From Acorus gramineus (Eukaryota > Streptophyta > Magnoliopsida > Acorales > Acoraceae): a stretch of 64,000 nt of DNA. The first letter of the stretch is position 1. Every line of letters starts with the position of its first letter. The notes under the pieces were generated by a model that saw only the letters and a list, made by a program, of their open reading frames with translations, did not search any database and was not told the DNA's origin. This document shows, in pieces, positions 1-11,179 of the stretch. The stretch covers positions 8,020,134-8,084,133 of the forward strand of contig CM060853.1 of NCBI GenBank assembly GCA_030737835.1, written 5' to 3'. The position numbers and the translations under genes were made by a program.

Positions 1-3000
1 AGAATGCAAGATGTGTACATAAATAATGGTTTTTTTTTTAAAATTTTTTATATAATGTTTGGGTTATTTTATGTTGTTTTTGAAGTTTTAAATGTTAATT
101 GTGGAATTATGTTTCATAATAATAATAATAATAATAATGTAAAATGTGTTGCAATTTTATTTTGATTTGGGCTAATATGAGAATGTGATAAAAATGAGGG
201 TTGTTTTTTATATGGGTATTATTTGCAGTCTCCGTGTGATAATGTGAAACATGTAATTTTTAATTTTTTTAATATTGGTTTTTAATGGGTGGAAGTACAT
301 TGTATAGGGTACATTCTCATTTTATTACATGAAATATATTCTATGTGACAAAGTGTAATTGTCATTCATTACATTTCATATCTAAATTTGGGCCAATTTT
401 GAGGGTAAGAAAGCAGAAGGGTTGTTTTTGGGATTGTGACCCACACTCCATATCCTATCCATTGTCATATATGGAAGGACAGATTTAATTTACCTCTAAT
501 TTGAATAAACTTATTTTCTAGTATTCTAGTTCCTGAAATTTGGGCTATTCAGAATAAAATTATATATCAGGGTTGTTTCTGATATTGCCACTGTCCTATT
601 CGTTGTATTATTTGATGACAGATCTTGATATTAAATTTGTCTGAACATTAACCAATTGGATATTAATTCTAAAGGGCAGTGATTATATAAAAAAAAATCA
701 TATAAAAACAAAGACAAGAATAGATGGGAGTTCAATTTATGTTTGGGTATGTATAGTTAATGCTTCTATCAAAGTGGTCCCTGTTATACATTTTTATTAG
801 TTGGCTGGAAAACATCTTTGTTAAACTTTATTATGGATGCATTACCTAATCAATAAAGTCTTGTTCTATTTTTTATTCACATTATTTTTTTGAAAAATGA
901 AAGTGGTAGACCTGACCTGCTACTTTTTATTCACATTATTGGATGAAAAAAAAAAATCTTGTTTAATAGATACTTTAATTATTCAATATTTTTATGATAA
1001 GTTTTTTATATCTTGAATGTTTTACTATATTTTTCATAGGGAGGAGTTTTTCCCAATCAGTTTTACTGTCTTCACATTATTTGGTATTCTTATAAACTAT
1101 AATAAAATACATATTTTTATAAAATAAAATACATACTTTGATAAATTATATATTTGTTTCATGAAACTTATAAATCTGAATATAACAATGCCCTTTTGTA
1201 TTATAAGGTATTCTCTTCATGTCACTTTTATATCAAAAAATGCTTCAATTCATGTTCTTTTTTATATCTCTTATGCTATGTTTGGATATTTAATTGAAAT
1301 TCTATGATTTGTAAAATCTTGTATTTTAAACTCAATTGTTTTATTAGCTTTTCAATCATAATCAAAGTGTTGAAAAATAAAATGTAAAATATGTGTTTAA
1401 ATCTACATTTAAAAAATCTTTTATTTTTCAAAACATAAAATCTGTTTAAATGAAAATCCAAATGAAATCTTAAAAAAGAGTTTCCAAAAAAGAGGTAAAA
1501 AAGTTTCAAAAAAGAGGTAAAAAAGTTTCTTTTCTTACCTTAATTTTTTAAGGGGAGTCTTGGGAAGAGAAGTCAACAATATGTACTTTGGTTTAGTTTC
1601 CCACAATGAGTACTTATATATAAATTTTATTTTATTTTTTATTTTTAAATGAGTCCCTCAGTCTCACATGTCTGACACACAACAGATCAGTCACGGCATT
1701 GTTTTTGTCCAGCAAATGACACACATGAAAACATATGGTTGTGTGTTTGGTAAGGGAAGTTTTTGTTTGTAAATTTTGAGGGAAGACCTCATATTTTTTT
1801 AATTATACAATAATTGAGGGTCTTTTAAAAAACTTGGATCTGATTATTTAAATTGATTCTGAATAATAAATCGAAGACATGTTATCTTACCATTTTAAGA
1901 ATAACAATTGAGCCTTATTTGCAATTCATACACTTTTTTATTTTTTTTGAATTGTATTATATACTTATCTAACGATGTTCAAATTTTTATAAAAGGACTA
2001 ACATACGAATTAAATGCATATATTTTTTCATTTTTTGTGATGGAATATATACTGAGAATATAAAATATATACTATATTATATGATTTCATGAACTGTATT
2101 AGTAATGTGGCGACTGTAAAAAACTATAAAACATGCTCCATTGTTTTTTGAAAAAAATTAGACTCAGTCCCGTTTTCAGCTCCACATACAGTCCATAATT
2201 TTTTTATTTTAAAAAATAATATACATCATTTTAATTCAATATATTGTACGAACTTGTTTTTTAAATTTTTAATTTTTTTTAATGAAGTATACACCTCATT
2301 ACAATAAGTGTAGGTGATTGATACAGACTGTAACATGACTTTTTTTTTTATTACTTGTCTATGTCATCATGGATCACAAATTTTGGTTATAACCATTATT
2401 AAGATATTATTTTCTTTATATAATCAAGAATCTCTCAATGGAGATCATGAGTCCACAACTTATTTTAATGGCTTCTATTTGAGGAGGATTGATTGCTTCC
2501 CTCTGCTTTAGGGAAAGCAAGTGAGTGGGTGTTATCAAATAATGAATGCACACTTTCTTTCATGATAGCTCATTTTGAAGATGTGGTAGGTTTGGTTCTT
2601 GTAGTTGAGCCCATTTGAATTTATAAATTTGGGGAACACATTAATGTTGAGTTTGAAATCTAAATTGATATATTTGAAAATCACATCAATTGTGGTGATG
2701 CCCAATTGGATTTTTTTTTATTATATGAATTTGGATTGGCTTGTGTCTAGTATCACTTTTACAAGAAATTGATATAAAAGCAACATATTATTTCCTGTAG
2801 ATTTATTAGGATATATATAGACATGAGAATATGAAAAGGTTCCTAAATATTATTAGATACTGAATATTAGAAAAAAAATTCTGAATTATGGAAGTAATTA
2901 AATTTTTTAAAGGATCTTTATCTTTCAAAAAAAAATTTGTGAGTAAATTATTGAAATTTGGAGTACCAAAATCAATATAAACATTTATCAAGGCCATCTC

Positions 3001-3300
3001 ATCAACCATAAGACTCACTAAATATTTGGTAATTTTTTTCTCCTCTGTTTGATTTTGGTTCACAAAATTTAGGGCTCATATGGATCGATATTTGGACTAA
3101 TTTTACATTTGAAAAGTAAGAAAAACCTAAATGCAAATCCCACCATAACTGAGTATGCTCATTTTAAAAAAAAATAATAATAATTGAGTGTGCCTTTCAA
3201 ACTCACACCTCCGTAATTTTTAGTATAAAACCCCATTTTTTAAAAACTATGAAAACTAAATTTTTTAAAAATTGAGTTTGAATACATGATTATAAAAATT
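1..3300. other. AT-rich intergenic stretch, no gene seen
   Basis: No open reading frame here resembles a known protein, and base composition is strongly AT-rich with many homopolymer runs. A short AAT microsatellite sits near 118-138. Around 1900-2310 there are degenerate stretches with the vocabulary of the local MITEs (short phrases containing 'gtatatac' and 'ttttataaaa'), but no clean ends can be set. I see nothing else that can be supported. Confidence 0.6.
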
Positions 3301-3310
3301 ACTGCTTTTC

Positions 3311-3427
3311 TCTCAGACAATCAAAAGATTGGTTTTTTCTTTAATGATTACAACAAGTCTACTATCACTGTTTTTTCTCAGAAAATCAAAAGATTGGTTT
3401 TTTCTTTAATGATTACAAACAAGTCTA
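3311..3427. repeat. Two-copy direct repeat, about 61-bp period
   Basis: The phrase beginning 'tctcagacaatcaaaagatt' near 3312 recurs near 3374 as 'tctcagaaaatcaaaagatt'. Both are followed by the same 'ggttttttctttaatgatta' and 'caagtct'. Only a few bases differ, so the duplication is fairly recent. No gene is involved. Confidence 0.8.
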
Positions 3428-3610
3428 GTTAGCATGACCCCATGAAGCATAAAGTAGGTTTTATATCATTTTCAATGTGTGCAATTGTGAGGGAATTCAT
3501 GTGCTTAGTAAATAAAAGCAATGCAAGGTGGGTGTGTGGAAGAAAATGATGGCCATGGATGATTGGTTTTGGAATTATGAAAGTGATGGTGCCCCCAACA
3601 AAATTAGGTG

Positions 3611-3780
3611 TTGGGATCCTATGTGGTAGTAGAACCACATAAGATTTATGTGGTTAAACAAGTAAGTTTTTTTTAAAACAATTTACTGATAAGAGTTGGA
3701 AAAAAATCACTACACTTACGTGGTAGCCTCTGATTGGTTGTCACAGGGTTTCTATGTGGTTTTACCATAGAGGATCTGGA
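3611..3780. mobile_element. Short foldback element (MITE-like)
   Basis: The left end reads 'gatcctatgtggtagtagaa' and then 'ccacata'. The right end carries 'tatgtggttttaccatagag' followed by 'gatc'. Together they form imperfect terminal inverted repeats of about 30 bp around roughly 170 bp. There is no coding content. The family is not identified and no target-site duplication is certain. Confidence 0.5.
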
Positions 3781-4963
3781 CTCTGAAATTAGGGAGCCCC
3801 ATTTTCATGTTTTTTAGATTTTCCATGTGGTTTTAAATTTACTAAAATATGACAAAACATATTTTTCTTTTTAGAAGTATAATTTTTTTTTTTTAATGTT
3901 TGCATGAATCTTACTGCACGGTTAGAATTAAGTTTTAAACTCAAAAACCTTAAGTGAGTAGAATGTACACATACCAACATGCTAAAAATTGGTTTGGTAA
4001 ACATAAATAACTTTTAGCTTTGACAATAAATTAAATTTTATTGGTTAAATTGCTCTTTTAAGTTTAGTAAAATGTTATGTTCAGATTCTTTTACAGTCCA
4101 CACATGTTATGATTTTTTTAATTATATACTTAGCTAATAAATACATTCTAAAAAAAAACAGACATACATTTATGAATTGAATGCATATTTTTCCCCCGTA
4201 ATAGGATATATAGATTGAGATAGTAAATTTATACTTTCATACATTGTGTTACTGACATGAGGACAACAAACGGGATTGCAAAACAGATTATTTGTCTCAG
4301 CGTCTTATGTTTATGATATCATTTGACAAGTGACAATGGCATCCCTATGTACGATTTAATTTCCCCACGAACTAATTCCAAATGGGGATTGATACATTAA
4401 GTCTATCTTGCATCATTGTCAGCAACCTAAAGAAGGTACCTCAGCCGTTTAGACAATCCACTAGTGGAGTGTATATTGTCATAGTGCAACTTTCACCATT
4501 TTTTTAAAATATATGTTTGTCTATTGAAATATATATTGTTACAAAAACGTGAAATATACACTGAGGTATACTATTAAAAATGTTTTTTTTTATTAGTTGA
4601 ATACACGATATGCAGTAAACGATACGATAACGCTATATACTGTACTATCAGAACTTATACATGGGGAATCAATTCTAGATTGCACACAGGGATATAACAA
4701 TAACAAAATGTGTCTATACGCAGAAGTTAAATACAAACTATAAGTCTATAATGTGTACCAAAACTGCAAACAAAATTTTTTCATATCAGTACAAACTGAT
4801 GGGATTTTCATCAGTACGTATTTAGATAGACGACACACGTCCATCAAAATGCATTAATAGAATTTTTTATGAATGATTTGTTAAATAATAAAAGATTTTT
4901 TTTTTTTTTTTGCGTGTCGTCCATTTAGACATATATTAAAAAAAATCCTATCCATACTTACTA
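3781..4963. other. AT-rich intergenic, no gene
   Basis: No plausible coding region is present. A phrase near 4440-4500 ('actagtggagtgtatattgt') is shared with copies near 43190 and 51290, so a relic of a MITE family is likely between about 4430 and 4700, but its ends are not clear. Confidence 0.5.
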
Positions 4964-5530
4964 ATAAGCCTGTCAATTATCCGAAAAAATATCTGTATCT
5001 GATTCGAATCCGTATCTGAAAATGCAGAAAATATCCAATATCTGAAAATCCGTATCTGTATCCGAACCAAATAATCCGCATCCAAAAATTTTCGGATTGG
5101 ATCGGATCGGATATAGCCTATATCCGATCCGAAAAATATCCGTATCTGAACTGTTATTTTATTTATATATGTTAGAATTAGTTTCAACCCTTATATGAAA
5201 ATCCAATGGCTCATGATCTAGGATAAAACACAAACCTATTTAACCATGTTGAATACTTATTTAACTATATTAAGATTTGTGTTTTTATGTCTTTGATGGA
5301 TACCTATTTAATCATGTTAAGACTTAAGATTTTATAAATTTTTTATATTTTAATCTGGTTCGGATATTTCAGATATTATCCGAATCCGTATCCAGATTTT
5401 CGGATCGGATACGGATATGGATTTTGGAATATCCGTCGGATATCGAATACGAATATTTTTTCAGATATCTAATGCGAATATGAATACAATACGGGTCTAT
5501 CCAATTCATATCTGTCCGATTGACATACCT
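4964..5530. mobile_element. TIR element rich in 'ATCCGTATC' phrases, copy 1
   Basis: The left end reads 'aagcctgtcaattatccga' and the right end reads, in reverse complement, 'aggtatgtcaatcgg'. These are imperfect terminal inverted repeats. Both arms are full of 'atccgtatctg' and 'cggatcggatacggat' phrases that pair with each other, so the element folds back. A second, diverged copy with clearer ends lies at 27867-28327. It is a non-autonomous DNA element, probably hAT-related, but the superfamily is inference. The 79-residue minus-strand frame across it is a by-product of the repeats. Confidence 0.65.
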
Positions 5531-5739
5531 ACTTCCTTATATTAAATTTTTCAACAACAAACATGACCAGTGCTGCAGTAGAAAGTAAAGGAAGGTGGGG
5601 ATTGCAGGAGATTTTCTGGGACTGCCAGGTGTATGAGCAAAACCTCTGGATAAAAATAAGATTGAACTGTCCCCAACATCCCTAGGGTTTGGTTGGGGGG
5701 AAAAACTTAAAAAAAGAAAGAGAAAAAGAAAAAGAGGGA

Positions 5740-6100
5740 TGAAGCTGGTCTGAGGGTTGCCCTTCATCCCTCTCCCCAAATCCCCATTGCCAGCCCTTTG
5801 TTATTATTATTTATTATTTATTTTTGGTGGTGGTGGTGGTGGTGGTGGTGGTGATGATCTCTCTCTCTCTCTCTCTCTCTGCATCTGTATTTGTGTTTAT
5901 AGAGGCAGTGATGATTAAATTTGATGGTCTATATGATTCAGACTTCTCTCTCTATCACTTTGCATACCATCCATGGCAGGGCAAAAATAAGGATGGTTTG
6001 ATGTGTATGTTCAAGCAACCATTTTTGCAGCCATTGATTTGGGGTCTTTGGTAGTGAAAAACAAATGAGAATCTGAGCCTCTTTTTATGTTTTTTTTTAA
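5740..6100 (+). ncRNA. Foldback unit 1 of a clustered non-coding family
   Basis: This is the plus-strand member of a family whose other full copies lie at 6290-6660, 11180-11740 and 15420-16240 on the minus strand. In order it has a leader block 'ggtctgagggttgcccttc' (about 5746), a 'ggcagtgatgatt' block (about 5903), the foldback (5971-6041) and a tail block 'gagaatctgagcctc' (about 6068). The foldback arms are 'gcaaaaataaggatggtttg' and 'tcaagcaaccatttttgc', with a loop of about 8 nt. GGT and CT microsatellites at 5827-5880 interrupt the middle. Copies differ by indels that are not multiples of three, so coding is unlikely. It could be a small-RNA precursor locus or a MITE. The function is unknown. 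Confidence 0.45.
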
Positions 6101-6289
6101 TCAAAATTTCTATGGGTCTCATTAAAAATCCCATATTCATGGAACCTGGGTTATGCTAATATAACATTAATAATCCTTTTTTTTTTTTTTTTTGAGCTGT
6201 ATCTGATTTTTTGGGGATTTTTTTCTTCAGTTGGTTACTTTGTTCCTGATTTTGTCATTATATTGTTGAGGGATGAAGACCTTTTTTTT

Positions 6290-6660
6290 TTTATTATTAT
6301 TTGAAGAAGGGAGAGGCTCAGATTCAGATCTCCCAAATGAATGGCTGCAAAATGGTTGTTTGAATATTAATATCAAACCATCCAATTTATTTTGCCCAGC
6401 CATGAATATGGATCAAATAGACCATCATTTGAATCATCATTGCCTCAACAAATTTCACACACATAAGAGGAGCAGTAGTAGTAGTAGCAGAAGCAGAAAC
6501 AACAACAGCAACAACAATGGAAGGGCTGAATCATAGGAGATAGAGAGAGAGAGAGATGGGCAACCCTCAAACCAGCATATTCTCTCTCCCCTTATACACA
6601 AAATAAGAGCCCAAACTAATAAGAGATGTAGCTTATAAGATAGAAAATATTTCACTTGGT
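6290..6660 (-). ncRNA. Foldback unit 2 of a clustered non-coding family
   Basis: This minus-strand copy is arranged tail to tail with unit 1. Read on the minus strand it has a TATA-like 'cttataagcta' (about 6634-6644), the leader block 'ggtttgagggttgcccatc' about 75 nt further on, 'ggcaatgatgatt' (about 6440) and the foldback (6332-6408), with arms 'ttggatggtttgatat' and 'atattcaaacaaccattt'. It ends in 'gaatctgagcctc' (about 6315). The loop-proximal pairs GTTTGA:TCAAAC differ from GCCTGA:TCAGGC in unit 3 while still pairing. A CTG/CTA-type repeat lies between leader and foldback. No protein is supported. Confidence 0.45.
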
Positions 6661-6699
6661 TTTGTTTGGAAACTAATTTGAGTAACTTTGAGTGGGTAA

Positions 6700-7272
6700 G
6701 AAATTGTTTTACATAAATCTATTTTTAACAAAAAAAAAAAAAAAAAAAAATTGTGGTTAAAAGGTGCAGACAAATTTATGTGAAAATGTGTTCAAAATCT
6801 GAGTTTTTCATAAACTTTGAAGAGGCAATTTATTGCAAAATCAATTTTAAACTTAACTTTTGTATAAAATTAGTTTTGCAATCGTGCAACCAAACGCAAC
6901 CTTAGTCTATTTTCAATTCAAAATGTAGACCACACGTGTTTTTAGTTTTTTAAAATCTTACACTTTATTTAATGGGTATGTATTTTTTATAAAATGTGAA
7001 GTATATACTTCAATGAATTGCATGATATATCATTTATGAAAAATGTGAAATTTTTCAAAAAATATATATATATCTCGATACAGTGAATGAAAGGGTTAAC
7101 AAGTTATAAATTACAGGGATTGTAAAAAAGATTGAGCTGTACTGGTACTTTATTGGGTAAGCTATGTAGCACTTAACATATGGCCGGCCCAAAATATGTA
7201 AATGGGCCTAAAACCCAATGATTTTGTGGGTTGGCTCTGGTTCACGGCCCATTGATTATTCTCATAAATGAG
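6700..7272. other. AT-rich intergenic with a MITE-B-like relic
   Basis: A 26-bp A run lies at about 6728-6750. The stretch 6895-7130 resembles the 'MITE-B' copies described elsewhere in the window, sharing phrases such as 'cacacgtgttttta' and 'gaagtatatacttcaatgaa', but it lacks clear ends. There is no gene. Confidence 0.5.
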
Positions 7273-7547
7273 CGTTAACACACTCGGTTCGTTTTGTAGT
7301 ATCATATACTATGATAATATAGTATATACGGCATTATCATAATATATGAGATTTTATTATAGTGTATGATTCAAATTTTTTTTTTCCGTTTTCTCATAAC
7401 GAAAAAAATATACTATTGTATCTCAATATATATATCATTTCATACAACAGCATGCACTTCAATGGAAAGTGTATGATTTTATAGAAATAAGAAAAAAAAG
7501 TGTGGACAGCAATTGGGTTGCAACGGGGCTAGATGTATCATTTTTCC
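7273..7547. mobile_element. MITE family A, copy 1
   Basis: This is one of three copies of a family of about 275 bp (others at 16481-16750 and 36641-36915). The start matches 'gatacactcagtccgttttg' and the end matches 'gatgtatcattttcc', giving short terminal inverted repeats TGATACAC/GTGTATCA. The interior carries 'tatgataatatagtatatac', 'cattatcataatatatgag' and 'tttcatacaacagcatgc', all in the same order in the other copies. There is no coding capacity. Confidence 0.75.
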
Positions 7548-7562
7548 TCATTAATACATGGA

Positions 7563-7820
7563 TAATATTACGTACAATCTTTTTTTCCAACCTCAATTCT
7601 AGTCGTCTACATGTGTTTTAATTTTTCTTAAAATAAGTATATATCATTTAATAAGCTTTTATAAAAAATAAAGCATACGCTCAAATGATTATGAATGCAT
7701 TTATAGAAAATGTGAAAAAAATTTATTAACACATATACCTCTGTAATGTAAGTATATACTTTGGTGATTTTGTATCCACGCATATGAGACTGAAATTAGA
7801 ATAAAAAAAGCGTGTAACAC
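7563..7820. mobile_element. MITE family B, copy 1
   Basis: This roughly 255-bp unit has homologues at 46190-46452 and 48700-48962 in the same orientation and at 39903-40168 and 48385-48680 in the opposite orientation. Its ends resemble 'gtgtaacactc'. Interior phrases include 'ttttataaaaaataaagcat', 'atttatagaaaatgtgaaaa' and 'cgcatatgagactg'. It is non-coding, and copies are diverged enough that the family is not a recent burst. Confidence 0.65.
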
Positions 7821-7837
7821 TCTAAATACATATGGCA

Positions 7838-8482
7838 ACGGGGTGGGTATTGATGGATTTGGTCTATTACAATCCCAAACTCGTTAACAGAATCTCATCC
7901 CAAACATGTGATAGGTTTGCTATCCTTATAAGAATGACAGTGAGATGAGACAAACGAGAAATCTGTTCTGACCCGATCTTATTGGGACAGGTTTGGTCCC
8001 ATGTATGTTAAACTTGAACTTGACCCATTACAACCCGATGAAGATATGAGATGAGTTTGAAATTCAAGTGCAACTCACCACCGCCCCGTTTTACCTCGTT
8101 TAAATCACTTATATCATTCAAAATTAATATGATATATAAATACAACTAACATATCATATGCTATTATTCATTGTAATTGATAAATACATAAACATGTATT
8201 ACGTAATAATGTATAACATAATGAATGAAGATAATATATGGTTTATAATCTAAAAAGGAATAAAAATGATTAAAAAGTATTTAAAAAATTGGTATTCTTA
8301 AAAATATTCCTTCTAAATGAGATGGGACAGGATAACTTTAGGTTCTAAAAAACCCCTTGGGACGGATATGGAGGGAACAATAAAACCTGTCACGGGTTGG
8401 GATATGTTTAACACGAGATTTTATTAGCGGGTTTGGTATTAAGATTGATCAAACCAGTCTCAACCTGCCCACTGCCATCCCT
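7838..8482. mobile_element. hAT-like non-autonomous element ('gggatggcaacggg' type)
   Basis: The left end carries 'tatggcaacggggtgggta' and the right end, in reverse complement, 'agggatggcagtgggcaggt'. These terminal repeats are typical of a widespread plant hAT-derived MITE class. The interior has 'gggttgggatatg' and 'gaagatatgagatgagtttg'. A related, inverted copy begins immediately after it at 8483. It has no transposase frame. Confidence 0.6.
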
Positions 8483-8875
8483 ATGTCCTAAACCAGTCCC
8501 AACGGGTTTTTAAAAAAGCTAAACTTGTCCCGTCCATCCCACTTAGATGGGGATGGGTTTAAGAATCACAAATTTTTAAACATTTTTAATATTTTAATTC
8601 TTTGTAGCTTATAAACTAAATAAATGTATTTATTTATTATGTTATATAATATTACATAATACATTCTTATTATCAACTGTAATAATAATATATGACTTGA
8701 TTAATTTTATTTATGTATTATATTAATTTTGAACAATATAAGTGATTTAAATGAGGTAAAACAAGATAGAGCGGGTCTTGCACTTATATCTTAAACCCAT
8801 CTTATATTTTCATTGGGTTGAGATAGGTCGGATTTTGATTCTTAACATTTAGGCAATCAAACTCACAACATATTT
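8483..8875. mobile_element. Second hAT-like element, inverted against its neighbour
   Basis: From 'aaaccagtcccaacgggttt' through 'cattgggttgagataggtcg' the sequence matches the neighbouring element at 8055-8470 in reverse complement, including the 'gatttaaatgaggtaaaac' and 'cccacttagatggggatggg' phrases. It may be a separate insertion or one arm of a larger foldback. Its outer end fades into unique AT-rich DNA. Confidence 0.5.
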
Positions 8876-9271
8876 TCTTCTCTTTGAATTTTTTTTTAAA
8901 ATTTTCATATAATGCGTTAGTGGAGCATATATTATACTATCACACTATACACTATTATTGGCGGGGTTACGATTGATGGGTTATTTTTGAATCATTCACG
9001 GTACTGCATTACAGATTGAATGTATTAAAAAAGTCCCCTTTTTTATTTAAAGTGAAGCAGGCCCACATATAAATCCTTTTTAAAATTATTGAATCCGAGA
9101 AAACCATTAAAGCATTGAATTAATAGTTATAAGTACTAGAAGTCAAACTACTTTAAAGTTGAATTTACTTAAGAAACAACCAATACATTAGTTGTATACC
9201 AAAAAAAAAAAAAAAAACATTCATGGGCAAATATGTATCTAATAAAATAATTATAGACAAGGAAAATAAAA
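8876..9271. other. Intergenic, no gene
   Basis: AT-rich sequence with a short 'cactatacactattattggc' stretch reminiscent of MITE-A vocabulary and an A run at about 9201-9218. No coding or RNA feature can be supported. Confidence 0.5.
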
Positions 9272-9383
9272 GGGGGCCTTTATTTTCACTTTTCAAGTAC
9301 TCAACTCACCCTAAAAAAATTTAATTTAATTTTTTTTTTTTGTTAGAGAGGAACCCAACCTGAGCACCTTCTCCTGCCGTATC

Positions 9384-9955
9384 CTACTGGAAGCTCCTCG
9401 ACTCTGTGAGCCAGAGGTACCAAAGCTCTTTCATTGAGCTACGTCTCACGGTGGGAGAAATTGCCTCCGCCATTGTTGGATTGGCCCCCTTCATTGGACA
9501 TTCCTCCTCGGTGGCGCTTTGGTTCAACCACTTGTTGTGGTACACCTGGTGCCCGCCGAGGGCGTGGAAGGATTTGAAGGTCTTCCCGCATGTCACACAC
9601 TTGTACACCCTCTTCTTCTCCTCATCTGCCTCTGTCAGTGACAGATTCGCCTTGGATTTTGTGCTCACCTAGTTCTCTTCGTGGGTGGAGCAGAGCAACT
9701 TGTGCTCGAATGGGTTGTGCTTGGTGTCTTCGCACCGCCTCTTCTTGCGGACTTCAAGGGGCGTCGCTGACATTGCCTTTGAATCCGTGCTCGATTGGTG
9801 CTCCCAACATAGGTCACCAGAGAGCATCAAGAGGCACTCCAAAGCCTCCAGCATCCGCATCTTCTCCTCAGAGGTCGATGAAGAGGAGAAAGAGTCACTG
9901 ATGAACTCTCGCCTCTATTTTCGTATCCCATGGTTCATCTTCCTTGGTATCGGAA
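9384..9955 (-). pseudogene. C2H2 zinc-finger (ZAT-type) gene fragment, left arm
   Basis: Minus-strand reading gives, in order, a segment like the 'CLLMLSGDLCWE' motif of ZAT-family proteins (about 9850-9800), a basic stretch 'TKHNPFEHKLLCS', an in-frame stop near 9668, and then one C2H2 finger 'YKCVTCGKTFKSFHALGGHQ' with final zinc ligand 'YHNK'. This finger has C-x2-C, F, the plant-specific ALGGH core (QALGGH in most relatives) and the second His. Intact ZAT4/ZAT9-type repressors have two or three fingers and an EAR motif; only part is present here. The internal stop and missing ends make it a fragment. It is duplicated in inverted orientation at 10040-10622. Confidence 0.75.
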
Positions 9956-10039
9956 TCACAAGTTTTGGCATTTCTTTGTCTCCTCCTCCATTAAAACCCA
10001 ACAATGGGGCCTTCCGAAGGAACAAAGGAAGGCCATAAC

Positions 10040-10622
10040 CGGCGCTTCTGATGTTAAGGAAGAGGAACGATGAGATGCAAAAATAGAGGTGGGAGTTCCT
10101 CAGCGACTCCTAAAACCCCTTCATTGGTCTCTGAGTTGAAGATATGGATGTTGGAGGCCGCAGAGTGTCTCTTGATGCTCTCCAGCGACCTATGGTGGGA
10201 GCACCCATTGAGCATGGATTCCGAGGCAAGGCTGCGACGCCCTCAGAAATATGCAAGAAGAGTCGACGCAAAGATACCAAACACAACCCATTCGAGCACA
10301 AGTTGCTCTACTCCACGAGCAAAGAGAATCCGGCGAGCATGATATCCACGGTGTAGCCACCACCGGCGAGGTGGAGGAGGAGAAGAAGAGGGTGTACAGG
10401 TATGTGATGTACTGGAAGACCTTCAGATCCTTCCACGCCCTCGGCGGGCACTGGGTGTACCACAACAAGGGAGTGAATCGGAGCTCAGTAAAGGAGGACC
10501 TTCCGATGAAGGAGGCCAATTCGACGGCGGCAAAGACGGCTTCTCCTTTGAGATCTCATCCCTCCATAGGTGGGAGGCGCCGCAGCTCACGGCATCGAGG
10601 AGCTTCATGCGGAATGGGTTGA
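10040..10622 (+). pseudogene. C2H2 zinc-finger (ZAT-type) gene fragment, right arm
   Basis: This is an inverted duplicate of the fragment at 9384-9955. Matching parts are 'ECLLMLSSDLWWE' (about 10155), 'TKHNPFEHKLLYS' (about 10280, now in another frame than the finger) and 'YRYVMYWKTFRSFHALGGHW' (about 10395). Both zinc-binding cysteines of the finger have changed (to Y and W-type residues), so this copy could not fold as a zinc finger. Frame shifts separate the blocks. The central spacer between the arms is only about 80 bp. It is decayed more than the left arm. Confidence 0.7.
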
Positions 10623-10769
10623 TCACTTGAAAGGGTGGAAATAAATGTCCCATTTTTTCAAATAGCCGTCCCTACTAAAAACTCCTTATTCAAAACCTAT
10701 AATAAATAAATAAATAAACAATAAATATTCAATAGAGTGGATGAGGGGGACAGGAAGAGAGAGAGTGTG

Positions 10770-10910
10770 TGTGTTAAAGGCTGCAAAAATGCCATTTTAG
10801 TGAAAGAAAATCAGGCCGTCCAAATATTGTTTCTGATTCACATTAAATTAAACAATTGATCCCCAAGAGCTTATTTATATTCATATTTATTTATTTTGAG
10901 TTTCATAGCA
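10770..10910 (-). ncRNA. Reduced foldback-family unit (P1)
   Basis: 'ggctgcaaaaatgccatttt' (10779) followed by 'agaaaatcaggccgtccaaa' (10805) matches the core of the foldback in the four full units, in the minus-strand sense. The middle of the 3' arm is replaced. It is followed by 'tctgattcacattaaatt', shared with the reduced unit at 12545. The leader and tail blocks of the full units are not recognisable. Confidence 0.4.
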
Positions 10911-11179
10911 CTTTTTTGTGCAAAAATCTCAATGCATGGCCACTATTTTCTTGAGAGAGGTGATATCAAACTCATCACATATATTTGCTTTATAATATGT
11001 ATCAACTTATTTGACCACCAAAATAGTTATAATATTTAAAAATTTATGTATATATAACCATGGATGCAGAAAAAAACAATAAGATGTGGTTAGTTTCAAG
11101 ACTTTTTTTTAAAAAAACAAGACTATGGTTCAAAAAAAAAAATTGGAAAGACATCCAATATAGAAGAAAAATAAATAAA

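Larger units (their letters stand above)
9272..10651. mobile_element. Pack-MULE-like element with captured zinc-finger fragments
   Basis: The left terminus 'gggggcctttattttcac' then 'ttttcaagtactcaac' pairs with the right terminus, which in reverse complement reads 'gggacatttatttccacc' then 'ctttcaagtgatcaac'. The same terminal sequence family bounds the GC-rich element at 19408-19987, which has a perfect 9-bp target-site duplication, the mark of Mutator-like elements. Between the ends is a GC-rich block holding two copies of a C2H2 zinc-finger gene fragment in inverted orientation. No target-site duplication is visible here, so the ends are less certain than those at 19.4 kb. Confidence 0.6.

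Noticed and set aside
5971-6041. Assigning the foldback to a named plant miRNA family
   Set aside because: Compared from memory with common families (156-172, 319, 39x, 408, 482/2118, 528-535); no mature sequence matches either arm.
5824-6054. 76-residue frame over foldback unit 1
   Set aside because: Begins with translated (GGT)n and (CT)n microsatellites; the sister units do not keep the frame.
9406-10038. Plus-strand frames over the left zinc-finger arm
   Set aside because: Antisense to the recognisable C2H2 finger; no own motif.
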